A stretch of 64,000 nt of DNA from Mesorhizobium sp. CAU 1732 (GCF_039888675.1 NZ_JBDQQR010000001.1:2666001-2730000); one strand, 5' to 3'. Positions 7,741 to 16,134 are shown, counted from the first letter of the stretch. The notes: a model not told the origin generated them from the sequence alone. A program made the numbers and translations.

Positions 7741-9057
7741 TTAGAGTAGACCGAGCGAGATGCTCGGGAACATGACGATGATCATCAGCGCAATGAACAT
7801 GAGAACCGCGAATGGTGCGGCGCCAATGAAGACGTCCTTGAGCGATATGGAGGGGTCGTCCAGCGATCCCTTGACGACGAACACGGACAGTCCCATCGGC
7901 GGCGTCAGCAGGCCGATCTCCACGGCGAGAATGGTGATCATTCCGAACCAGATCAGGTCGATGCCAAGCGACTGCGCGACGGGCAGAGCCAAAGGCACGG
8001 TAATGAGAAGGATCGACGATGAGTCGAGGATCGTTCCCAAGAGCACAAGCACGGCGATGTAGAACATCAGGAAGCCGTAGACGCCGACATCCATGCTCAC
8101 GATCCATTCGGTGAGGAAGGACGGCAGGCCGGTCAGCGCCAGCATGCGGCTGTACATGGTGGCGGCGATAATGAGGAAGCAGATCGCCGCGGTGATGTGG
8201 CCGGTTTCGATGGTCACCTGCCACAGGACCTTGCCCGTCAGCCGGCGCTTGACGAAGGCGATGACGATGGCGCCAAGCGCGCCGATCGCGCCGGCTTCGG
8301 TCGGCGTGAAGATGCCGCCATACAGGCCGCCGAGGACCAGCCCGACCAGAATGACGATCGGGGACAGCTTGGAGGTGACCTCCCTGACGGCTGCAAACCC
8401 CGTGGTGTCGTAGGTTTCCGGCACGGCGGCGACACCGGTGAAGCCGCTCCAGTACTTCACCATCAGCCAGATGCCGACGCAGAAGATGATCGTGACCAGA
8501 ATGCCCGGCCCGATGCCGGCGATGAACAGCGCGCCGACCGACTGCTCGGCAAGGATGCCGTAGAGGATCATCAGCAGGCTGGGCGGCAGCAGCATGCCGA
8601 GGATCGACGAGCCGACGACAACGCCGGTCGAGAACCTGGCAGTATGCCCGGCGCGCATCATTTCCGGCACCGCGATCTTGGTGAAGACTGCGGCCGAAGC
8701 AATCGAGATGCCGGTGATCGAGGCAAAAATCGCGTTGGCGCCGACGGTCGAGATGCCGAGGCCACCGCGCAACTTGCCGAGAAAGCGTGTCGCCACATCG
8801 AACGTGTCGCGCCCGATATTGGCGCGGCTGACGACCAGTCCCATCAGGACGAAAAGCGGCACCACGCCAAAGAGATAGCTGGAAATGCTCTCGCGCGCCG
8901 CGAGCGACAGGATGCGCGCGGCCTGTTCGGGATTGTCACGCAAAATCCAGATGCCGAAGAACGAGACGATAGCCAGCGCGATCGCCACATGCATGCCGGT
9001 GTAGATGAGAAACAGGATCGCGCCGAGCGACCACAGGCCGATTTCAAAGCCGGTCAT
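7741..9057 (-). CDS. dctM: TRAP transporter large permease subunit (DctM family)
   Basis: This is the 12-helix membrane subunit of a tripartite ATP-independent periplasmic transporter, which drives solute import with an ion gradient. The 438-residue sequence is almost entirely hydrophobic segments. It has the conserved motifs GMHVAIALAIVSFFG, GVVPLFVLMG, GLGISTVGANAIFASITG, GSSILGMLLPPSLLMILYG and FTPTEAGAIGA. The start at 9057 overlaps the dctQ stop by four bases (ATGA), showing translational coupling. It is followed 12 bases later by the cyclase gene, tying transport to catabolism. Confidence 0.92.
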   Translation of the reverse strand: MTGFEIGLWSLGAILFLIYTGMHVAIALAIVSFFGIWILRDNPEQAARILSLAARESISSYLFGVVPLFVLMGLVVSRANIGRDTFDVATRFLGKLRGGLGISTVGANAIFASITGISIASAAVFTKIAVPEMMRAGHTARFSTGVVVGSSILGMLLPPSLLMILYGILAEQSVGALFIAGIGPGILVTIIFCVGIWLMVKYWSGFTGVAAVPETYDTTGFAAVREVTSKLSPIVILVGLVLGGLYGGIFTPTEAGAIGALGAIVIAFVKRRLTGKVLWQVTIETGHITAAICFLIIAATMYSRMLALTGLPSFLTEWIVSMDVGVYGFLMFYIAVLVLLGTILDSSSILLITVPLALPVAQSLGIDLIWFGMITILAVEIGLLTPPMGLSVFVVKGSLDDPSISLKDVFIGAAPFAVLMFIALMIIVMFPSISLGLL

Positions 9058-9626
9058 CGCGCACCTTCCGTACTGTCTGGAGTGCGGAACGTGACGATGA
9101 GGATACCGACGGCACGCAGCGCGAAAGCGATGCACAGCGCCACGGACCCCATCAGCACGACGAAATAGGTCGGCCAGATCGGCGCGAGGAACTGCCCGAC
9201 TGTCCCGACCATTTCGCCACGTCCATAGCTGCGCATGAAGAGTGGATAGAAGGCGTGGACCAGCACAGCCACCAGACCGACGCCGGCCAGATGCATGATC
9301 GCGTCGATCACCCCTGCAACACGTGGCGACTTGGTGCGAACCAGCATCAGGAAGCCGTCCGCACGCGTCAGCCTGCCACGCAGGAGCGTGTTGGCGATCT
9401 GGAGGAAGACGATGCCGAGGATCAGCATCGAAACGATTTCCGGCACGCCGGGAATGGGGCGTCCGAGAAAGGCCCGGCCGACCACGTCAGCCGTGATGAT
9501 GACCATGATGAACAGGATGGCTGCCGTGCCGATCATGCTCATCGCGACGGTCGCGCGATCGAAGAGCCTGAAGACCAGATCATAGCTCCGCAGACCGGTC
9601 AGATTGTTATCCGGTGTGGTGGACAC
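9054..9626 (-). CDS. dctQ: TRAP transporter small permease subunit (DctQ family)
   Basis: This 190-residue protein has four predicted membrane helices, the normal size and topology of DctQ. Motifs include MIGTAAILFIMVIITADVVGRAFLGRPIPGVPEIV, here split by its first loop, with the family's typical P-G-x-x-E at the end of helix two. It forms a complex with the DctM subunit encoded next. The gene follows dctP after a 63-base gap holding a strong stem-loop, and overlaps dctM by four bases. Confidence 0.88.
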   Translation of the reverse strand: MSTTPDNNLTGLRSYDLVFRLFDRATVAMSMIGTAAILFIMVIITADVVGRAFLGRPIPGVPEIVSMLILGIVFLQIANTLLRGRLTRADGFLMLVRTKSPRVAGVIDAIMHLAGVGLVAVLVHAFYPLFMRSYGRGEMVGTVGQFLAPIWPTYFVVLMGSVALCIAFALRAVGILIVTFRTPDSTEGAR

Positions 9627-9653
9627 GGCTTCTTTCCTGCTTGGAGGGGAGGT

Positions 9654-9679
9654 GGCTGCGGAGCGGATGCCCCGCAGCC
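9654..9679 (-). other. Intercistronic stem-loop after dctP
   Basis: GGCTGCGG at 9654-9661 pairs with CCGCAGCC at 9672-9679 between the binding-protein gene and dctQ. No T-run follows on the minus strand, so it looks like an mRNA-stabilising or attenuating hairpin rather than a full terminator. Similar hairpins follow three other binding-protein genes in this window. Confidence 0.5.
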
Positions 9680-9689
9680 GGTTTCACGA

Positions 9690-10754
9690 TCAGCGCTGCG
9701 ACCAGTCGCGTGCGAGCGGAACTTCGGCTTCCTTCAGGATGCCGATATAGGCGTCGAGAACTTCCGAGCCGGGAAGACCCTGGCCATCGGCGTTCTTCGC
9801 CCATACGTCGGCGATCTGCGGCAAGGCGGCTGCCCAGCGGGCGCGCTCTTCGTCGCTGAGCTTGGTGATGGTGCCGCCATTGTCTTCCATCTGCTTCAGA
9901 GCGGCCGCGACGCGGGCGTTCTGCTCGCTGATATAGGCGGCGGTGTAGGCCTCCGCCCCGGCGCGCAGGGCTTCCTGCACCTCTGCCGGCTGGCCGTCAT
10001 ACCAGTCCTTGTTGGCGACCAGCGAACCGGCATATTGCGCGCCGAAATCGGTGATCAGGATGTGCGAGGCGACTTCCTGCAGCTTGGCCGGAGCGGCGGC
10101 TGTGGGGAACACGATCGTGCCGTCGAAGACGCCCGTCTGGATGTCGTTGTAGTAGGTGGTCAAATTGCCTGCCACGCCGACCGCGCCGGTGCCTTCGAGC
10201 CAGTTGACCGCCGGTCCGGGCGCACCGATCTTGCGGCCGTTGAGGTCGTCGATCGAGGTGACCGGGAAGTTGGTCATCAAGAGGTAGTTGTCGAGCGCGA
10301 AGCCGCCGCCGAGATACTCGGCATTGTACTTCTCCCAGGACTCGATCATGCCCGGGATATCCCGGTGCAGCCTGTCGACCGCGCCGATCACGACCTGCGG
10401 GTCGGACGTGCCGAACGGCGTGAAGTAGGAAACGTTCTGCAACGGCAGCGACGTCGGCTCGAACACGGTCGGCACCACGCCGATTTCGGCCAGGCCATCC
10501 TCGATCGCCTCGAGCTCGCCGCCGACCGAGGCCAGCGTGCCGCCATAGGCCTCGCTCCAGGTGATCGTGTGTTCGGTGCCCTCAAGCTTCGCGTTGACGG
10601 TAGGGATGAAGGTCTCGGTGAGATGCTTCACCCACAGGAAGACAGGCGGGTGCCCGTTCACCACCGTCACGGAGATGTCGTCCGCGTGGGCCGGAATTGC
10701 GACGCTTCCCGCAAGCAGTGTGGCCATGGCAGTCATCGGCAGTCTGAAGTTCAT
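9690..10754 (-). CDS. dctP: TRAP transporter substrate-binding protein (DctP family)
   Basis: This is the periplasmic receptor of the TRAP system. The 354-residue protein opens with a Sec signal peptide (MNFRLPMTAMATLLAGSVAIPAHA) and continues as a DctP-type receptor with GGTLASVGGELEAIEDGLAEIG, DLNGRKIGAPGPAVNWLEGTG and a TTYYNDIQTGVFDGT segment. These hold the conserved arginine/lysine region that binds a carboxylate. The start at 10754 follows GGGAGG at the right spacing. It lies 69 bases downstream of the tetR gene in the same direction, so the regulator and the transporter are probably one transcript. The ligand is likely an organic acid; its identity is not visible. Confidence 0.9.
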   Translation of the reverse strand: MNFRLPMTAMATLLAGSVAIPAHADDISVTVVNGHPPVFLWVKHLTETFIPTVNAKLEGTEHTITWSEAYGGTLASVGGELEAIEDGLAEIGVVPTVFEPTSLPLQNVSYFTPFGTSDPQVVIGAVDRLHRDIPGMIESWEKYNAEYLGGGFALDNYLLMTNFPVTSIDDLNGRKIGAPGPAVNWLEGTGAVGVAGNLTTYYNDIQTGVFDGTIVFPTAAAPAKLQEVASHILITDFGAQYAGSLVANKDWYDGQPAEVQEALRAGAEAYTAAYISEQNARVAAALKQMEDNGGTITKLSDEERARWAAALPQIADVWAKNADGQGLPGSEVLDAYIGILKEAEVPLARDWSQR

Positions 10755-10823
10755 AGTTACCTCCCGGATCAAGATAGTTTTTCATCACGCCGGCAGTGGC
10801 CCGAGGCCGCCGCCGGAATTCAT

Positions 10824-11480
10824 TCAACCGCCCGTGGCGAGTGCGCGCGTGCCGGCTGCGAGATAGCGAACCACACGCTCGATCGACTCCTCGGTCTCGT
10901 CTTCGCGACACAGGCCATCGGAGAGATCCGTCACGCGACCGGTGCGCGCCATCATCAGCATGCCCACCGAGATCGCGTTCATGTAGGCCCACACCGCGTT
11001 CCCGCGATCGAGCCCCGGCACATGCGTGTGCAGTGCCTCGATGAACTCACGCGCGATCCCGTTGAAATTCTCCGCCGTGAGCTGGATCGAGCGCTCGTCC
11101 GCGCCCGATGCGATCTGGACGATGATGCGCGAATAGCTCTGGCCGGCGCCGTCATGCGCGTTGCTCATCTCGATCGTCGGGCGCACCAGCGCCTCGAAGA
11201 TGCGCTCCGGCGTCACCTTTGACGGCGCGCTCAGCACGTCGGTCAGGAGGCGGTGGCGATGGCCGTTCACCTGCGCGCTGCGACGCGCGATGACCTGCTC
11301 GAACAGGGCTTCCTTGGAACTGAAATGATAGTGGATGAGGCCGAGATTGACGCTGCCTTCGTCCGCGATGGCGCGCGTCGTGGCGCCGGCGAACCCACAG
11401 GCCGCAAAGACACGCTCGGCGGCATCCATGATGTCGCTGCGCACGTCACGCCGCTGCGTGCTGCTGGTCGCGCTGTTCAA
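10824..11480 (-). CDS. TetR/AcrR family transcriptional regulator
   Basis: This is a 218-residue regulator with an N-terminal helix-turn-helix: RSDIMDAAERVFAACGFAGATTRAIADEGSVNLGLIHYHF, here described rather than quoted as one motif. The DNA-reading helix is in the G-x-x-x-x-T-x-R-x-I-A-x-x-A region. The start is a TTG at 11480 preceded by GAGGAG; an ATG-initiated extension to 11555 would cover the operator and shows no homology. A C-terminal ligand domain of the TetR_C type follows. The gene lies directly upstream of dctP in the same direction, so it probably represses its own operon through the inverted repeat at 11532-11566 until the pathway substrate appears. Confidence 0.88.
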   Translation of the reverse strand: MNSATSSTQRRDVRSDIMDAAERVFAACGFAGATTRAIADEGSVNLGLIHYHFSSKEALFEQVIARRSAQVNGHRHRLLTDVLSAPSKVTPERIFEALVRPTIEMSNAHDGAGQSYSRIIVQIASGADERSIQLTAENFNGIAREFIEALHTHVPGLDRGNAVWAYMNAISVGMLMMARTGRVTDLSDGLCREDETEESIERVVRYLAAGTRALATGG

Positions 11481-11531
11481 GGCAGTCTCCTCCCTCGACC
11501 AAACCTGGGTGCCAGATAAAAGCGCCCGCCA

Positions 11532-11566
11532 GTTTTGGTCAATTGAACAAGACAATTGACCAAAAC
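11532..11566. promoter_or_regulatory. Operator candidate for the adjacent TetR regulator
   Basis: GTTTTGGTCAATTG at 11532-11545 is the exact reverse complement of CAATTGACCAAAAC at 11553-11566, a perfect 14-base inverted repeat with a 7-base spacer. It lies 52-86 bases upstream of the tetR start, in the only non-coding stretch ahead of the operon. The TTGGTCA/TGACCAA half-sites also occur in the operator of the second TetR at 35.3 kb. Confidence 0.75.
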
Positions 11567-11590
11567 CACCGAGCGGTCAAGAGGGGTTCG

Positions 11591-11619
11591 CGCTCACGCG
11601 GTAGGCTGTGGCGTGAGCG
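11591..11619 (-). terminator. Stem-loop downstream of the M20 hydrolase operon
   Basis: CGCTCACGC at 11591-11599 pairs with GCGTGAGCG at 11611-11619, 66 bases after the M20 hydrolase stop on the minus strand and before the tetR promoter region. It lacks a clear T-run. Confidence 0.45.
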
Positions 11620-11684
11620 GCGTTCACTTCGACGGCCGCAGGGGCCACGCTTCAGGTTTATCTCCGGCTCTCCATCGCCGCGGC

Positions 11685-12923
11685 CTACACGCTTGATGCC
11701 AGCAGCCGCGCGGTGGATGCCAGCATCCGGCATCCGGTGGCGACATGTTCCGGCTCGACATACTCCGCCTCGTTGTGGCTGAGGCCGTCGCGGCATGGCA
11801 CGAAGATCATCGCGGAGGGGGCCACGCGGGCCACGAAGAGCGCGTCATGGAACGCGCCCGACAGCATCGGCTTCGTCTTCACACCCAGCATTGCCGCGGC
11901 GCGATCCATCGTCTGAAGGATGTCCGGCGAGAACCGGCCGGGCGGCATATCGAACAGCCTTTGCGTGCGCGAAGAACAGCCGAACCTGTCTGCACTTTCC
12001 GCGATCCTGGCGACGACGACCGCCTCGATACGGTCGAGCTCCGCCGGATCAGGGTGTCGGATATCGACGGTGAAGCGCACTTCCTCGGGAATGGCGTTGA
12101 TCGAACCGGGCGCGACCGAGATGCGCCCGATCGTGAAGCGCGCGGCCTCGTCGCCGGGCATGACCGCATCGTAGAGCGCGTTGAGCGCATGCGTCGCGGC
12201 CCGCATCGGATCGCGGCGATAGGCCTGCGCGGTGGTGCCGGCATGCGCGGTCTGGCCGCTGACGACCACCTCCAGCCAGCGCGTTCCCTGTATGCCGGTA
12301 ACGACGCCGATGGGAATACTCTCCGCCTCCAGCGACGGTCCCTGCTCGATATGCAGTTCGACATAGGCGGAAATCGGAAAGCCGAGCAGACGCATCGCGG
12401 CTTGCGGCAGGCTGGCAAGCGTCGCTTGCAATTCATCGGCGAAACGCGGCCCATCGGCGGCGTACTTGTCCGCCCAGTCGTCCGGTATCGCGCCTTGCGA
12501 AAACGCCATCGAGCCCATGCAGCCGGGCGAAAAGCGCGATCCTTCTTCGTTGGTCCACGCGACCACCTCGACGGCGCGTTCCGTCGCTTCTCCCGAATCC
12601 TCAAGGCTCTCCAGAACCTCGAAAGCCGACAGCGTGCCGAGCGCGCCGTCATAGCGGCCACCTGTCGGTTGGCTGTCGAGGTGGCTGCCGATCAGCAGCG
12701 GGGGCACGTCGCCGCGACGCCCTTCGCGGCGGATGAAGAGGTTCGCCATCGGATCCTGAAAGACTGCGAAGCCGCGCTTGATGGCGAGGTCCGCCAGAAG
12801 CCGGCGTGCAATGCGGTCGCCCTCGGTCAGCGCCTGCCGATTGACACCACCCTTGTCGGTCGCGCCGATTGCCGCGAACTCTTCCAGCCGGTGGTTGAGC
12901 CGTTCAGGATCGATCGCGGTCAT
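11685..12923 (-). CDS. M20-family Zn-dependent amidohydrolase (N-carbamoyl amino acid hydrolase/allantoate amidohydrolase type)
   Basis: The 412-residue enzyme shows the di-metal M20 pattern: GSHLDSQPTGGRYDGALG (His and bridging Asp), TNEEGSRF (catalytic Glu), HIEQGPSLE and the C-terminal DGLSHNEAEYVEP. It also has the QAHAGTT-type dimerisation segment seen as GQTAHAGTTA. The family includes beta-ureidopropionase, L-carbamoylase, allantoate amidohydrolase and the YlmB formylaminopyrimidine deformylase. The ATG at 12923 overlaps the TenA stop by four bases, so the two are translationally coupled. This pairing hints at thiamin-pyrimidine salvage, but the BtpA and ribokinase neighbours could mean a different amide substrate. 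Confidence 0.88.
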   Translation of the reverse strand: MTAIDPERLNHRLEEFAAIGATDKGGVNRQALTEGDRIARRLLADLAIKRGFAVFQDPMANLFIRREGRRGDVPPLLIGSHLDSQPTGGRYDGALGTLSAFEVLESLEDSGEATERAVEVVAWTNEEGSRFSPGCMGSMAFSQGAIPDDWADKYAADGPRFADELQATLASLPQAAMRLLGFPISAYVELHIEQGPSLEAESIPIGVVTGIQGTRWLEVVVSGQTAHAGTTAQAYRRDPMRAATHALNALYDAVMPGDEAARFTIGRISVAPGSINAIPEEVRFTVDIRHPDPAELDRIEAVVVARIAESADRFGCSSRTQRLFDMPPGRFSPDILQTMDRAAAMLGVKTKPMLSGAFHDALFVARVAPSAMIFVPCRDGLSHNEAEYVEPEHVATGCRMLASTARLLASSV

Positions 12924-13588
12924 CGGTCGGCAGGCTCCGGCGCGTCGAGATAGGCAGCGTCGTGAAACGCGATTTCGAGCTGTTGCGCATGGCCGAAGAC
13001 AGCGCTGAGACGGGCTCGCTCCGCGTGCTCGAGATGCGGGCCGGCCGCGTCGAGTTCGGCTTTCAGCCACAGCGCCTGCGCCGCGAAATCCTCATGCGCG
13101 TGCAGGTCCACCCACTCTTTCAGAAGCGAATCGCTGATCGTTCGGCCGCTCGCCTGCCGGCACCATGTCCAGTACATCCATTCGGCGGCGAACATGGCGG
13201 CGACCGTGTCGAGATAGCCGCCGTCCCGGGCGATCGAGAGCATGCCCTGGCGAAACGCCGCCACTTGGGGAATGTCGGTGTCGTATGCCGATGGATCGAT
13301 GCCACGCGCGGCGAAGGTCTTCTCGAAATAGGCGATCTGCTGGTTGGCGAGCGCGTCGAGAACGCCGATCAGCCAGCGCTTTTGCGCGATGGTTTGCGCC
13401 CTGGCGGCGGCATAGGCGAAGATCGAGATGGCCGTATCCACGAACGCGCCCTCGAAGACGAGATAGCGCGCGAAGACGTCTTCAGGCAGCCGGTCCTGCT
13501 TGATGTCCTCGACGAAACGATGAGCAACCATCGCTTCGAGGACGTCCCGGTTCTCGCGCAATATCTGTTCGGACAGCGTTTCGCTCAT
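12920..13588 (-). CDS. TenA/THI-4/PqqC family protein
   Basis: This all-helical protein of about 222 residues has the TenA pattern: FARYLVFEGAFVDTAI, the EWMYWTWCRQA segment in which a cysteine may be the aminopyrimidine nucleophile, and a C-terminal HEDFAAQALWLKAELD helix carrying a candidate catalytic glutamate. TenA hydrolyses aminomethyl-pyrimidine breakdown products of thiamin. Related proteins serve in PQQ and other cofactor pathways, so the function is provisional. The ATG at 13588 is preferred; an in-frame GTG at 13597 is an alternative that would overlap the preceding gene. It lies one base after the BtpA stop and overlaps the M20 hydrolase start by four bases. Confidence 0.8.
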   Translation of the reverse strand: MSETLSEQILRENRDVLEAMVAHRFVEDIKQDRLPEDVFARYLVFEGAFVDTAISIFAYAAARAQTIAQKRWLIGVLDALANQQIAYFEKTFAARGIDPSAYDTDIPQVAAFRQGMLSIARDGGYLDTVAAMFAAEWMYWTWCRQASGRTISDSLLKEWVDLHAHEDFAAQALWLKAELDAAGPHLEHAERARLSAVFGHAQQLEIAFHDAAYLDAPEPADR

Positions 13589-13589
13589 C

Positions 13590-14432
13590 TCAATCACCCA
13601 ATGCGGGCTGCGCGGCTTCGATGAAGCTTTTCACGCGCGCCGGATCGACGGGGTTCCACCACACGCCGCCTTGCTTGAGCGACGATGCGACGATGACGCC
13701 GCTGGTGCGCTTGAGGATTTCCACGATGTTGGTCTTGTCCACGCCCGACCCGACCAGAAGCGGCAGATGCGTCGCCGCGCCGATCTCCTCGATCTCCTCG
13801 ACGGTCGCGGCGTTGCCGGTTCGCTGGCCGGTCGCGATGATCGCGTCGGCGTCGAAGAAGGCGAGATCGCGCGTCAGTTCCTGGATCGTGCGGTCGGCGG
13901 TGATGGCGTGCGCGCCGTGCTTCACATGGCTGTCGGTGAACACCTTGATGTGCTCGGCGCGCAAGAGCGAGCGATAGCGCATCGCCTCGGCCGCGCGGCC
14001 TTCCATGAAGCCTTCATTGGCGACATAGGCGTTGGCCCACTGGTTGACGCGGATGAATTTCGCGCCGCCCGCCATGGCGATCGCGAAGGCGGGTATCGGC
14101 GCATTGGCCAGCACGTTGACGCCGAGCGGCACGCCGGTCGCGCGCGCGATGCGGTCGGTGACCACCGACATGAAGGCGGAGGTCTCAGGGCCGATGTCGT
14201 CCGGCTTGGAAAACGGCACGTCGCCGTGGTTCTCGATCATGAGGCCGTGGAGGCCACCGTTCACGAGCGCCTCGGCGTCGCGCATGCAGGCATCATAGAT
14301 CGTATCCATCGCCGATCCGCGATAGCGCGGCGCGCCGGGGAAGGGCAGGCAATGGATCATGCCGATCAGCGCCTTGTCCCGTCCGAAGATTTCCCTTATG
14401 GCGCTTGAATTGTTGTCGGATATCGTCTGCAT
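13590..14432 (-). CDS. BtpA/SgcQ family (beta/alpha)8-barrel protein, copy 1
   Basis: This 280-residue protein belongs to the BtpA/SgcQ family. Markers are KALIGMIHCLPFPGAPRY near the start, GGLHGLMIENHGDVPF, GVNVLANAPIPAFAIA, GAKFIRVNQWANAYV and the C-terminal GVDKTNIVEILKRTSGVIVASSLKQGG. SgcQ is part of the E. coli sgc operon of unknown substrate, and BtpA was first linked to photosystem I stability, so no reaction is established. It heads the operon with the TenA-like and M20 genes. Its start lies only 26 bases from the divergent ribokinase start. A second, diverged copy lies at 22154-22963. Confidence 0.85.
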   Translation of the reverse strand: MQTISDNNSSAIREIFGRDKALIGMIHCLPFPGAPRYRGSAMDTIYDACMRDAEALVNGGLHGLMIENHGDVPFSKPDDIGPETSAFMSVVTDRIARATGVPLGVNVLANAPIPAFAIAMAGGAKFIRVNQWANAYVANEGFMEGRAAEAMRYRSLLRAEHIKVFTDSHVKHGAHAITADRTIQELTRDLAFFDADAIIATGQRTGNAATVEEIEEIGAATHLPLLVGSGVDKTNIVEILKRTSGVIVASSLKQGGVWWNPVDPARVKSFIEAAQPALGD

Positions 14433-14458
14433 TTGCCGTCCTCTTTTGAAAGTCTGTC

Positions 14459-15355
14459 ATGCGTGCTCACGTAATCGGCAACGTTGCCGTCGACGAGACA
14501 ATCGCCGTATCGTCCATGCCCGAGGCCGGCGCTTCCATCCTCGGCCGCGAGGAGACCCGCGATCTCGGCGGCAAGGGCGCCAACCAGGCGGTCGTGATGG
14601 CCCGAACCGGTCTTCCCACCACGCTGGTCGCCGCAATCGGCGACGATTTCCGCGCCGGAACGATCCGTGACCAGCTCGCCGAAGAACCGGTCGATGCGCG
14701 CCTGATCGCGCTTGCCGGCCGCTCCAGCGACTTCTCGATCATCTTCACCACGCCCGATGGCGAGAACGCCATCGTGACGACGACGGACTCGGCCGAAGCG
14801 CTTTCGCTCGACCAGGCGCTCGATGCCCTTGCGCCCGCCGGGCCCGGCGATCTCGTCGTCCTCCAGGGCAACCTCAGCGAGAAAGTCACCCGTGGCCTGC
14901 TGTCGGCGGCAAGGGAACGCGGCATGGTCACCGCCTTCAATCCGTCGCCGCTGCGGCCGTATTTCGCCGATTTGTGGCCGCTCGTCGACATCGCCTTCCT
15001 CAACCGGGGGGAGGCCGAGCGCCTCGCCGGATCGTCGGGAGCGCAGGCCGCTTCCCGCCTGATGGAAGCCGGCGTGCGCCGCGTCGTCCTGACGCTCGGC
15101 GGCGACGGCGCGATGCTCGTATCCGGCGACGCGGCCGAAACGATCCCCGCAGCCGCCACGACCGCGATCGACACGACCGGCGCGGGCGACACCTTCATGG
15201 CCGTCGCGCTTGCCTCGGCGGCCTTGCGTGGCGTCGCACTCGACACGCGCGCGATCGCCCATGCCTCCGCGGCCGCGTCCCTGACCGTCAGCCGCCGCGG
15301 AACCCGTTCGGCCTTTCCAACCAGCGAGGAGCTGCGGCGCATCCTCGCGGGTTAG
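14459..15355 (+). CDS. PfkB/ribokinase family carbohydrate kinase
   Basis: This 298-residue kinase has the ribokinase N-terminal motif GGKGANQAVVMARTG, the middle FNPSPLRP and N-R-G-E-A-E region, and the C-terminal signature DTTGAGDTFMAVALA containing the catalytic aspartate. The family phosphorylates sugars or nucleosides at the cost of ATP in the cytoplasm. It is transcribed away from the BtpA operon and toward the LacI-controlled importer operon, so its substrate is probably the sugar-like compound handled there. The 26-base divergent gap means its promoter must overlap the BtpA gene's 5' end. Confidence 0.9.
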   Translation: MRAHVIGNVAVDETIAVSSMPEAGASILGREETRDLGGKGANQAVVMARTGLPTTLVAAIGDDFRAGTIRDQLAEEPVDARLIALAGRSSDFSIIFTTPDGENAIVTTTDSAEALSLDQALDALAPAGPGDLVVLQGNLSEKVTRGLLSAARERGMVTAFNPSPLRPYFADLWPLVDIAFLNRGEAERLAGSSGAQAASRLMEAGVRRVVLTLGGDGAMLVSGDAAETIPAAATTAIDTTGAGDTFMAVALASAALRGVALDTRAIAHASAAASLTVSRRGTRSAFPTSEELRRILAG

Positions 15356-15366
15356 GATGAGCCGGG

Positions 15367-16134
15367 TCAGCGCGGCGAAAGCCAGCCGAGAATGTTCTTC
15401 CACAAGCGGCCGTAGCCATCCCACTCGCAGAATGCCGGCGACAGCCAGTGCGGGCCGATGTCGGACGTCCAGGCGGCTGTGCGGCCCTCGCCAAAGACGC
15501 CCGTGACGAGCAACGGATGACCGCCCTGATCGTCCGGCAGGCGGGCGATGACTTCGACGTCGTCGCGCTCGCGAACCTCGACCTCGTTGACGCCGAGAAG
15601 CAGCGGCCACTCGCCCGAAAGCCCTGCCACCGTCGGATGGTCCGCCTTCGTGACGACGGCGGTCGCGCCTTCGGGAATCTCGACGCGATCATCATAGGGC
15701 AGGCAGGTGACGGGCAGCACGTCCTCCACCGGCGTGCGCCGCCAGCGGGCCTTGCCGTCGATGCCCTGGAAGGAGAAGTAGCCGCCGACCATGAGCAGGC
15801 CGCCGCCCTTTTCCACCCATGCCTTGATGAGCTTGAGCCGGTTCGGCACCGTCTTGGAATGCAGCCAGACGGCCGGCGGCAGCAGCAGCGAGTTCGCCCC
15901 GATATCCGACAGGATGATCACGTCGTAGGCGTCGAGGCCGGCCATCTCGAACGGGAACTTCTCCACCGCCTCGTGGGCCGGCATATAGGTGAGTTCGTAC
16001 TCGCTGCCTTCGAGCGCCTTCACCAGCGGCTCCGCGCCGAGATGGAAGGTCACGCTGCCGAACTGGTCGAAGCCTTTATAGTGCGTGGCCGAGCTGACCC
16101 AGCTCTCGCCGACGAGAAGGACTTTCTTGGTCAT
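15367..16134 (-). CDS. Putative glutamine amidotransferase-like (ThuA/GATase1-like, DUF1355) protein
   Basis: The 255-residue protein starts KKVLLVGESWVSSATHYKGF and has DAYDVIILSDIGANSLLLPP, a KGGGLLMVGGYFSFQG segment and the C-terminal GRTAAWTSDIGPHW. This matches the family annotated as putative glutamine amidotransferase, a class-I GATase-like fold. It lacks an obvious nucleophilic Cys at the elbow (the sequence reads MVGGYFSF where a GxCxG would be), so true amidotransferase activity is doubtful. It is the last gene of the LacI operon, 38 bases after the phosphotriesterase-like gene, and converges with the ribokinase. Confidence 0.8.
   Translation of the reverse strand: MTKKVLLVGESWVSSATHYKGFDQFGSVTFHLGAEPLVKALEGSEYELTYMPAHEAVEKFPFEMAGLDAYDVIILSDIGANSLLLPPAVWLHSKTVPNRLKLIKAWVEKGGGLLMVGGYFSFQGIDGKARWRRTPVEDVLPVTCLPYDDRVEIPEGATAVVTKADHPTVAGLSGEWPLLLGVNEVEVRERDDVEVIARLPDDQGGHPLLVTGVFGEGRTAAWTSDIGPHWLSPAFCEWDGYGRLWKNILGWLSPR

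Noticed and set aside
9255..11222. A 655-codon plus-strand open frame
   Set aside because: It lies antisense to dctQ, dctP and tetR, is rich in Arg, Gly, Asp and Ala without any domain pattern, and is a known artefact of high-GC codon bias.
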